A stretch of 5,202 nt of DNA, taken from assembly GCA_947303535.1 (NCBI GenBank), contig CAMYYQ010000125.1:1-5202 (forward strand), given 5' to 3'. Position 1 is the stretch's first letter. Each line of letters begins with the position of its first letter. The notes under the pieces were generated by a model. That model was not told the origin of the DNA, made no database searches, and saw only the letters and a program-made list of their open reading frames with translations. A program made the translations under genes and the position numbers. Below, piece after piece: positions 1-4,745 of this stretch. The stretch comes from an uncultured Ruminococcus sp. (GTDB taxonomy: Bacteria > Bacillota_A > Clostridia > Oscillospirales > Ruminococcaceae).

Positions 1-1207
1 TGGCTCTTGGAACAAATACTTTATAACGTTCAATCCTCTCTTTATGAGCAAGCACATACATTTTTTCAATATACCCCTGCGTTTTGCCCTTTCCGTAGCA
101 TATAACAGGCGATATTATGCCCTCTGTATTAGAATGGTAATCTTTTGTTTTGACAAAATCGGTACTAAGTCCGAATGGTTTTCTTGATGAGACTATTCTC
201 ATAATTGTGTCACTCTTCGCAATAGTCATTACTTTTTCAAGTATTTGTATTGACTGATTATATCTAAGGAATATATCCAAATCGTTATACTTTAGCTTTC
301 GATTAACTGTATATTCAACATCGTCTACATGTGTTATGACTTTAGTGAGCATATTTGCGTTGTTATACTCCCTGTCCCATAAAAAATAACAAATACCGCC
401 TCTAATATTTACGCCTGGAAAGCAATCACTTGTATTGGGGTAATCATGAAGAATTGATATATGTGTATCTGTTAACATAGAGTCGCGAAAATCATCAAGA
501 CCTTTTCCGCCAGCATACCATCGAGCAGGGATAATCATCGTAATATATCGTGGCTTCAATTTCCTTGCCTTTTCAACAAATAACTGATATAATGGTGATG
601 CACTTGCTTGTGCTCCTCCATCACTAAGCTGATAAGGCGGATTTGATATTATGACATCGAACTTCATATTAAAAATTTCCTCTGGTTTTATAGTATGTAT
701 CCACTCATAGGCATGAGTTTCAAGCTCGTCACCACGCTCGTACTGGCTTTCGGACGCTCCGCAGTAAACGCACTTGCCCTTTTCCCATTTGTGGCTGATT
801 CGCTTGAAACGGATATTGCCCTGTGCATCGTCAAATCGGCTGACGGAATAATTGCTGTTGGGATACTTGCTGCAATAAAGTCCGCGCCGTGACAGCAGGC
901 TTGTCAGCTCAGTTATAGCGATACCGAAAAGCTGCTTGTGGAAGATGTGGTCGATACGCTCCTGCAAATCTGGAAACTGCGGTTCAAGTCCCTTGATGAG
1001 CCTCTTGGCTGTCTCACGGAGAAATACTCCTGTTTTACAGGCAGGATCGAGAAATGTAGTGTCGGGATCGGAGAAAAGCTCCTGCGGCAGCATATCAAGC
1101 ATCTGGTTGACAACCTCGGGAGGCGTGAAAACTTCATCGTTGGAGAGATTTGCCAAGCACGACAGTACATCGGGATTGTAAACGTTTTCAAATAGTCCTT
1201 CAGCCAT
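1..1207 (-). CDS. N6-adenine DNA methyltransferase, Eco57I-like, restriction-modification (3' end off window)
   Basis: This gene probably transfers a methyl group from S-adenosylmethionine to adenine in a specific DNA site. 402 codons are open from the ATG at 1207 to the left edge with no stop. Reading from the start, EVFTPPEVV (residues 25-33) is the typical lead-in of N6-adenine methyltransferases. DPACKTGVFL (54-63) is motif I with Lys where Gly is usual. GIAITELTSLLSRR (95-108) follows, then CVYC (146-149), a possible half metal site. NPPY (189-192) is catalytic motif IV. IIPARWYAGG (225-234) follows, with the probable target-recognition region after it. An AGGAGG at 1218-1223 lies 10 nt before the ATG; an in-frame GTG two codons earlier (1213) is an alternative start. 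The gene overlaps the upstream methyltransferase-like gene by 8 bp, so translation is probably coupled. GC falls from about 60% (721-780) to about 32% (541-600) within the gene. The family is confident; the system type is not. Confidence 0.9.
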   Translation of the reverse strand, partial: MAEGLFENVYNPDVLSCLANLSNDEVFTPPEVVNQMLDMLPQELFSDPDTTFLDPACKTGVFLRETAKRLIKGLEPQFPDLQERIDHIFHKQLFGIAITELTSLLSRRGLYCSKYPNSNYSVSRFDDAQGNIRFKRISHKWEKGKCVYCGASESQYERGDELETHAYEWIHTIKPEEIFNMKFDVIISNPPYQLSDGGAQASASPLYQLFVEKARKLKPRYITMIIPARWYAGGKGLDDFRDSMLTDTHISILHDYPNTSDCFPGVNIRGGICYFLWDREYNNANMLTKVITHVDDVEYTVNRKLKYNDLDIFLRYNQSIQILEKVMTIAKSDTIMRIVSSRKPFGLSTDFVKTKDYHSNTEGIISPVICYGKGKTQGYIEKMYVLAHKERIERYKVFVPRA

Positions 1208-1838
1208 TTTCACCTAACCTCCTGTAATGACAAATATATTTTTGCAGGAACGTTCCCTCATCTCCGCTGATACTGAGCTGAGCCTCGTCCTGACTTAGCA
1301 GCTCCGCAAAGGTATAGTCGCTCCGCTGAATGTTTGCTCCTGTGATGAATGCCCACTCCGAAAAAACGATAGGCTCATCGGTATCGTTGCAGTTTTCATC
1401 AACACAGCACAGCGTGAGAGCGTTTCCGCAGACAATGTTGCGCTCCAGTATAAAGCGGATAGAACGGTGCATATCATCGCTGCACTCATTCTTGCATACC
1501 GACTTGTACTGCTTCGCCCACAGTTTATAGAGTCGCTCACGGCAGGCGGCAACATTATCCGCCAGTATATCGACACCGTAAAGACTGCTCACAGCCAGCA
1601 GGGAGTTCATTTCATAGTCAATGGTACTCCGCCTGTATTTCTTCCGCACAACAGCTAATTTTCGGCTCAGCACCTCTGCGAGGAAGTTTCCGTCACCGCA
1701 GGCAGGTTCGAGAAATCGGCTGTCAATACGCTGCGTTTCGGGCAATACAAGGTCGCACATGGCTTTGACTTCACGCTCAGCCGTAAATACTTCTCCGTGG
1801 TCGGCTACACGCTGCCTGGATTTTACTTGTTTGTTCAT
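1200..1838 (-). CDS. SAM-binding DNA methyltransferase-like protein lacking NPPY
   Basis: This 212-residue protein has the front half of an N6-adenine methyltransferase. GEVFT (15-19) is the usual lead-in. LEPACGDGNFL (43-53) is a canonical SAM-binding motif I. GVDILADNV (88-96) fits motif II, and NIVCGNAL (134-141) fits the strand before motif IV. The NPP[YF] catalytic motif expected next is absent; EPIVFSEWAF (155-164) stands there instead. On its own it is therefore unlikely to methylate adenine. It may be a partner of, or SAM-binding subunit for, the downstream NPPY protein, which it overlaps by 8 bp. I chose the ATG at 1838 because AAGGAA (1844-1849) lies at good spacing; an ATG nine codons earlier lies within the palindrome at 1850-1866 and has no such site. 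It is the first gene of the operon, next to a strong promoter. Confidence 0.82.
   Translation of the reverse strand: MNKQVKSRQRVADHGEVFTAEREVKAMCDLVLPETQRIDSRFLEPACGDGNFLAEVLSRKLAVVRKKYRRSTIDYEMNSLLAVSSLYGVDILADNVAACRERLYKLWAKQYKSVCKNECSDDMHRSIRFILERNIVCGNALTLCCVDENCNDTDEPIVFSEWAFITGANIQRSDYTFAELLSQDEAQLSISGDEGTFLQKYICHYRRLGENG
1218..1223 (-). promoter_or_regulatory. Ribosome binding site of the NPPY methyltransferase
   Basis: A perfect AGGAGG on the minus strand lies inside the last codons of the preceding gene. It is 10 nt from the ATG at 1207 and 4 nt from an in-frame GTG at 1213. It supports independent reinitiation at the overlapping gene junction and fixes the start to one of these two codons. 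Confidence 0.8.
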
Positions 1839-1849
1839 AATGATTCCTT

Positions 1850-1866
1850 TTTGATATATTTTCAAA
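1850..1866. promoter_or_regulatory. Palindromic putative operator, leader of the methyltransferase operon
   Basis: TTTGA, a 7-base AT spacer and TCAAA form an inverted repeat with 5-bp arms. It has the same arm sequence and spacer length as the site at 1944-1960 beside the regulator gene. It lies in the predicted 5' leader of the methyltransferase mRNA, directly upstream of the AAGGAA ribosome binding site. XRE protein binding is inferred from position and repetition only. Confidence 0.5.
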
Positions 1867-1880
1867 TATTCATCTACAAA

Positions 1881-1897
1881 TTCGTTTATATATCAAA
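1881..1897. promoter_or_regulatory. Degenerate operator-like site at the methyltransferase promoter start point
   Basis: This site has one good half (TCAAA, 1893-1897) and one poor half (TTCGT, 1881-1885) around a 7-base spacer. Read on the minus strand it begins TTTGATATATA, identical to the regulator-side site, and it begins almost directly after the minus-strand TATAAT. The 12-bp segment 1887-1898 is an exact inverted repeat of 1943-1954. A bound repressor here would cover the predicted transcription start of the methyltransferase operon. Confidence 0.45.
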
Positions 1898-1898
1898 T

Positions 1899-1927
1899 AT
1901 TATATCATCATTCTGCAAATTTATCAA
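1899..1927 (-). promoter_or_regulatory. Sigma-A type promoter of the methyltransferase operon
   Basis: On the minus strand TTGATA (1922-1927) is followed after exactly 17 nt by TATAAT (1899-1904), with a TG extended -10 (TGATATAAT). This is close to consensus. The predicted start near 1892 gives a leader of about 54 nt before the ATG at 1838. The -35 box lies only about 12 bp from the regulator's -10 box on the other strand, so polymerases at the two promoters should compete. Confidence 0.75.
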
Positions 1928-1938
1928 GATATATGGGG

Positions 1939-1944
1939 TATAAT
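1939..1944 (+). promoter_or_regulatory. -10 box of the XRE regulator gene
   Basis: A perfect TATAAT lies 34 nt before the GTG start of the regulator. No good -35 hexamer is present at 16-18 nt upstream (AT-rich, CAAATT at 17), so this promoter looks weaker than its divergent partner, or dependent on an activator. The palindrome at 1942-1962 overlaps its end and the expected start near 1951, which suits autoregulation. Confidence 0.55.
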
Positions 1945-1962
1945 TTGATATATAGTCAAATT
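1942..1962. promoter_or_regulatory. Palindromic putative operator at the regulator promoter
   Basis: AATTTGA (1942-1948), a 7-base spacer and TCAAATT (1956-1962) form a perfect inverted repeat with 7-bp arms, the best of the three related sites. It overlaps the last bases of the -10 box and the predicted transcription start, where binding of the XRE protein would block its own synthesis. The function is inferred from position and symmetry. Confidence 0.55.
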
Positions 1963-1965
1963 GCC

Positions 1966-1971
1966 GAGGTG
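1966..1971 (+). promoter_or_regulatory. Ribosome binding site fixing the GTG start of the regulator
   Basis: GAGGTG lies 6 nt before the GTG at 1978. An in-frame ATG at 1933 has no such site and lies upstream of the -10 box, so it cannot be the start for this promoter. Confidence 0.75.
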
Positions 1972-1977
1972 ATATTT

Positions 1978-2346
1978 GTGGAAGATGCATATGATTTTGG
2001 TATTATACTCCAAAAGCTGAGAAAAGAAAAAGGACTCACTCAGGAGCAGCTTGCTCGTAAAATCAATAAGGAAAGCTCTATAATCAGCCGTTATGAAAAG
2101 GGACTGCAATCTCCTACGTTTGACACCGTCAAGGCATTTGCCGCAATATTTAACGTATCTATGGACTATTTGTCAGGTACAGAGAAACGTGAACGCATTT
2201 CAGCATACAACCTTACAGACCAGCAGCTTGCTATTGTCAACAAGTTGATTTCTGTATTCAGGAATGGTAATGAAACATCTAATAAAAAACTCTCCCCCGA
2301 AAGCTGTCAGCTTCTGGGAGAGATTGTTGAAGAATTATCTCGGTAA
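1978..2346 (+). CDS. XRE/Cro-family helix-turn-helix regulator, likely controller of the divergent methyltransferase operon
   Basis: This 122-residue cytoplasmic protein has a standard HTH_3 domain. FGIILQKLRKEKGL (7-20) is helix 1. TQEQLARKIN (21-30) and ESSIISRYEKG (32-42) form the helix-turn-helix. PTFDTVKAFAAIFNVSMDYLSG (46-67) is the typical closing pair of helices. The C-terminal 55 residues (LTDQQLAIVNKLISVF and PESCQLLGEIVEELSR) are probably helical and may dimerise. Translation is taken to start at GTG 1978, from the GAGGTG six bases upstream. The gene is divergent from the methyltransferase genes and shares a 139-bp control region holding three related palindromes, so it plausibly represses itself and the methyltransferase operon, like C proteins of restriction-modification systems. 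The domain is certain; the target is inferred. Confidence 0.9.
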   Translation: MEDAYDFGIILQKLRKEKGLTQEQLARKINKESSIISRYEKGLQSPTFDTVKAFAAIFNVSMDYLSGTEKRERISAYNLTDQQLAIVNKLISVFRNGNETSNKKLSPESCQLLGEIVEELSR

Positions 2347-2352
2347 CAGTAA

Positions 2353-2392
2353 AGCCGCAAGGGATTTTAAGTCTCTTGCGGCTGTTTATATT
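2353..2392 (+). terminator. Intrinsic terminator of the XRE regulator gene
   Basis: A 12-bp stem (2353-2364 with 2372-2383, one G-T pair) has a 7-nt loop and a T-rich tail (GTTTATATTT). It begins 6 nt after the regulator stop and separates that gene from everything downstream. Confidence 0.85.
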
Positions 2393-2404
2393 TACATTTA
2401 TATA

Positions 2405-2433
2405 TTGAAAACTTGCACTTTTTAAGTTATAAT
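2405..2433 (+). promoter_or_regulatory. Promoter-like sequence upstream of the metallopeptidase remnant
   Basis: TTGAAA (2405-2410) and TATAAT (2428-2433) are separated by exactly 17 nt, predicting a start near 2440. It lies just after the regulator terminator. It could transcribe the metallopeptidase remnant and continue into the esterase operon with a leader of about 270 nt, since no terminator is visible between them. The region is AT-rich, so a chance match is possible. Confidence 0.5.
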
Positions 2434-2436
2434 AAT

Positions 2437-2649
2437 ATGTACAAGCAAGGTGTTATAGACATCATTTTATTGTTTGTAAACAAACGATTAATTGAAGCCC
2501 CGAAGAATTGCATTGAATATGTAGTGTATCATGAGTTCTGCCATTTTGTTCATCCAAATCATTCAAAGCAGTTTTACAACTTGCTACAAGTAATGTTGCC
2601 TGATTTGCGGGAAAGTAAGCAACTTCTTGAAAATAGTGTTATTCTATGA
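2437..2649 (+). pseudogene. C-terminal remnant of a YgjP-like (SprT-type) zinc metallopeptidase
   Basis: The open frame gives about 70 residues. RLIEAPKNCIEYVVYHEFCHFVHPNHSKQFY matches the end of YgjP-like metal-dependent hydrolases: HEFCH (HExxH) carries two metal-binding His and the catalytic Glu, and a later His in the HPNH segment would be the third ligand. Family members are usually over 200 residues, so some 150 N-terminal residues are missing. The ATG at 2437 has no ribosome binding site and lies at or before the start of transcription from the promoter-like sequence at 2405-2433. Only about 45 bp lie between the preceding terminator tail and this ATG, so the missing part is deleted rather than frameshifted. 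It is most likely a decayed gene; a functional mini-protein is less likely. Confidence 0.7.
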
Positions 2650-2687
2650 AAATCCTAAACAGCCATGAATAATCGGTGTCTGCATCA

Positions 2688-2696
2688 TGATATATA
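2688..2696 (+). promoter_or_regulatory. Possible extended -10 box before the esterase
   Basis: TGATATATA resembles an extended -10 element but has no recognisable -35. The implied start would leave almost no leader before the ribosome binding site at 2703-2708. It is weak evidence, listed because the operon otherwise depends on the promoter at 2405-2433. Confidence 0.2.
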
Positions 2697-2712
2697 GAAA
2701 AGAGTGGAAATA

Positions 2713-3393
2713 ATGGACATAAGCGGCAGAACCTGCCATATCAAAATAAACGGCGATGAACTGCCAACGATATACTGGGGTGAGATGAAGAACAGCTCCG
2801 AGACTATTGAAAAAGTCCTTGCGCTATGCGATGACGTAAAGTGTAACTATGTCGTTTATGAGGTCGAGGACTGGAACGCCGACTTCTCGCCGTGGGAATT
2901 CACGCTCAATAAGAAAATGTCTTTTGCAGGCGGCGGACGTTCAACGCTGGGCTGGCTTGTGAACGAGTGTGTTCCGTACTGCGAAAAAGAGTACGGTCTT
3001 ACAGGTAAGCGTTTCCTCTGCGGATACTCCCTCGCAGGACTTTTCAGCCTGTGGGCGTTCTACGAAAGTCAGGCGTTCAGCGGAGTTATCAGCTGTTCGG
3101 GCTCGCTGTGGTTCGGGGACTGGATAAGCTACGCCGAGAGCCATACCGCGCCGCAAAATAGCTCCGTTTATCTCAGTCTCGGCGACCGCGAAGAAAAGGC
3201 TCGGGACTGTATTATGGCGACTGTTGGGGACTGCACTCGCAGGCAGTATGAGCTTGTGTGCGCCGACAAAAACGTGTCCCGTCATTTCCTTGAATGGAAC
3301 AACGGAGGACACTTCAATGAGCCTGAGAAGCGTATTGCAAAGGGCGTACAATGGAGCATCGAAAAACAAATTATAGAAGGATTTTGTAGGTGA
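2713..3393 (+). CDS. Alpha/beta-hydrolase, esterase family
   Basis: This 226-residue, probably cytoplasmic serine hydrolase has no signal peptide or membrane segment. GYSLAG (104-109) is the nucleophile elbow with Ser106. LSLGDREE (155-162) carries the probable acid Asp158, and NNGGHFNEP (196-204) the catalytic His200, so the triad is complete and in family order. VEDWNADFSPWE (51-62) and the GxGRSTLGWL stretch fit esterase-D/enterochelin-esterase-like proteins; the substrate cannot be read from sequence. I prefer the ATG at 2713, preceded by AGTGGA (2703-2708); a GTG three codons earlier is possible. Its TGA (3391-3393) lies within the ribosome binding site of the next gene, so the two are co-translated. 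GC (about 52% at 3121-3180) resembles the dehydrogenase downstream and not the gene between. Confidence 0.85.
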   Translation: MDISGRTCHIKINGDELPTIYWGEMKNSSETIEKVLALCDDVKCNYVVYEVEDWNADFSPWEFTLNKKMSFAGGGRSTLGWLVNECVPYCEKEYGLTGKRFLCGYSLAGLFSLWAFYESQAFSGVISCSGSLWFGDWISYAESHTAPQNSSVYLSLGDREEKARDCIMATVGDCTRRQYELVCADKNVSRHFLEWNNGGHFNEPEKRIAKGVQWSIEKQIIEGFCR

Positions 3394-3398
3394 TTATC

Positions 3399-3998
3399 AT
3401 GGTTGACATATTTGAAAATGGACTAGATAGAGACACATATAGAGTTATTAAAAAGATGGATCGTGAAGAACTAAATTCGTTCCTCAAAAAATATAGAGAA
3501 ACTGCACTTAAAGAAATACAGGATAATTACTTTAAAATTAAATTTGATGATAATGGGAAATATGTTGAGATGAATAAAGATATGTTCAAATTAATACATA
3601 GCGAACTCATACAGCAGGTTCAATGTATTGAACATAATCTTAAAATAATTTATGCTACAATTCATAATGGTAATTTTGTCGAAAACTATGAAAATATAAG
3701 CAAGACGAATCTGGGAAAAATCATAAAAGAATTAAAACGGCTTGAAACAGAAGGAATGAATACGCAATTAACAGAGGAAGACTATAAAGTAATTGATGAA
3801 ATACGAGAAATCCGTAATTATTGGTGTCATCAGTGCTATATAGACTATATTTATGAAAGCAATGATAAAAAACGAGAAAAATTATTTCAATCAGTAGCAG
3901 AAAAACTCCATTATGACGAGCAGCGTACATATCAACTATCGAGAAAAACTGAGGAGCTTAGAATAATTATTGTCCGAAAAAAGTCGAATAAAGATTGA
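3399..3998 (+). CDS. AT-rich protein with an RNxxxH (HEPN-like) motif, function unknown
   Basis: This 199-residue, highly charged, probably all-helical cytoplasmic protein is not a family I can name with certainty. After a Lys/Glu-rich N-terminus comes a helical core, IHSELIQQVQCIEHNLKIIYATIHNG (66-91). A helix holding EIREIRNYWCHQCY (134-147) contains R139-N140-x3-H144, matching the RNxxxH active-site motif of HEPN ribonucleases (toxins, abortive infection proteins, Csm6/Cas13 domains). A C-terminal helical region (KLFQSVAEKL, TEELRIIIVRK) ends the chain. Start: ATG 3399 with AGGTGA (3388-3393) overlapping the esterase stop. GC is only about 32% (3421-3480) while both operon neighbours exceed 50%, which suggests acquisition by transfer. 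No antitoxin-like partner is visible beside it. The HEPN assignment rests on one motif plus helical character. Confidence 0.75.
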   Translation: MVDIFENGLDRDTYRVIKKMDREELNSFLKKYRETALKEIQDNYFKIKFDDNGKYVEMNKDMFKLIHSELIQQVQCIEHNLKIIYATIHNGNFVENYENISKTNLGKIIKELKRLETEGMNTQLTEEDYKVIDEIREIRNYWCHQCYIDYIYESNDKKREKLFQSVAEKLHYDEQRTYQLSRKTEELRIIIVRKKSNKD

Positions 3999-4007
3999 GG
4001 TGTAAAA

Positions 4008-4709
4008 ATGTTTAAAAACAAAGTAGCCGTAGTAACAGGCGGCGCAAACGGGATAGGCAAGTGCATAGCCGAAGAATTCCGGAGAAACGGCGCGGCGGTG
4101 TGCATTATCGACAAAGCCGAGGGAGATCACTTCGTCGGCGATATTTCCATCAAGTCCGTGCTTGAAACATTCGCACAGCAGGTCATAGCTCAGCACGGAC
4201 ACATCGACTTCCTCGTGAACAACGCTCTGCCGCTGATGAAAGGCATTGACGAGTGCAGCTATGAGGAGTTCCAGTACGCGCTGGCGGTGGGCGTGACCGC
4301 GCCGTTTTACCTGTCTAAGCTGTTCGCTCCTCACTTCAACAAGGGCGGCAGTATCATCAATATTTCGTCCTCACGTGACCGTATGAGCCAGCCTCAGACC
4401 GAGAGCTACACTGCGGCGAAGGGCGGTATAGCCGCTCTCACTCACGCTCTTGCGGTGAGCCTTGCAGGAAAGGTGCGAGTGAACTCTATCTCCCCCGGTT
4501 GGATAGATACGTCCTACAAGGTCTATGAAGGTCCCGATGCATATCAACAGCCTTGCGGACGTGTGGGGAACCCGCTTGATATTGCCAATATGGTCATGTT
4601 TCTCTGCTCCGACAAGGCAGGCTTCATCACAGGCGAGAATATCTGTATTGACGGCGGTATGACCAGGCTGATGATATATCACGGCGATAACGGCTGGGAG
4701 CTGAAATGA
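4008..4709 (+). CDS. Short-chain dehydrogenase/reductase (SDR), classical type
   Basis: This 233-residue NAD(P)-dependent oxidoreductase has a Rossmann fold and no signal peptide. TGGANGIG (10-17) binds the cofactor. Asp36 at the end of strand 2 (CIIDKAEG) favours NAD over NADP. NNAL (71-74) replaces the usual NNAG. ISSS (119-122) provides the catalytic Ser region and YTAAK (134-138) the Tyr-Lys pair. ISPGWIDT (161-168) and the C-terminal GxNICIDGG region (209-217) are typical. Length is slightly below the usual 250, with a short region after strand 2. The substrate is not deducible. The ribosome binding site GAGGTG (3997-4002) overlaps the stop of the preceding gene, so it is the last member of the esterase operon. 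The high GC (about 62% at 4081-4140) looks native. A terminator follows directly. Confidence 0.93.
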   Translation: MFKNKVAVVTGGANGIGKCIAEEFRRNGAAVCIIDKAEGDHFVGDISIKSVLETFAQQVIAQHGHIDFLVNNALPLMKGIDECSYEEFQYALAVGVTAPFYLSKLFAPHFNKGGSIINISSSRDRMSQPQTESYTAAKGGIAALTHALAVSLAGKVRVNSISPGWIDTSYKVYEGPDAYQQPCGRVGNPLDIANMVMFLCSDKAGFITGENICIDGGMTRLMIYHGDNGWELK

Positions 4710-4710
4710 T

Positions 4711-4745
4711 AAAAAGACCGCAGTTAATTCTGCGGCCTTTTCTTT
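4711..4745. terminator. Bidirectional intrinsic terminator between convergent genes
   Basis: A CCGCAG/CTGCGG stem (4718-4723 with 4730-4735) has a 6-nt loop and is extended past one mismatch. It is flanked by an A-run on the left and a T-run on the right. It can terminate the dehydrogenase operon on the plus strand and the ATP-grasp gene on the minus strand, whose stop lies at its right edge (4744). Confidence 0.85.

Noticed and set aside
695..1195. Open frames on the plus strand and in a second minus frame within the methyltransferase
   Set aside because: They lie inside the GC-rich part of the 1-1207 gene, lack ribosome binding sites and recognisable domains, and are explained by the codon bias of the real frame.
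1933..1977. Longer regulator form starting at ATG 1933
   Set aside because: This ATG precedes and overlaps the TATAAT box at 1939-1944 and has no ribosome binding site, while GTG 1978 has GAGGTG at ideal spacing.
1839..1977. CRISPR-like repeats in the AT-rich divergent region
   Set aside because: The repeats are short, inverted and irregularly spaced, so operators explain them better; no spacer-repeat periodicity exists anywhere in the window.
1924..2109. Minus-strand 61-residue open frame over the regulator start
   Set aside because: It overlaps the regulator's promoter and HTH-coding sequence, has no ribosome binding site, and its composition reflects AT-rich shadow coding.
3388..4002. 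Insertion sequence or cassette around the AT-rich gene
   Set aside because: No transposase, terminal inverted repeats or target duplication is visible beyond the 5-base AGGTG match, which is kept only as a low-interest finding.
2941..4334. Minus-strand open frames opposite the esterase (2941-3369) and dehydrogenase (3936-4334)
   Set aside because: Both are antisense to genes with complete catalytic motifs and have no start signals or domain-like sequence.
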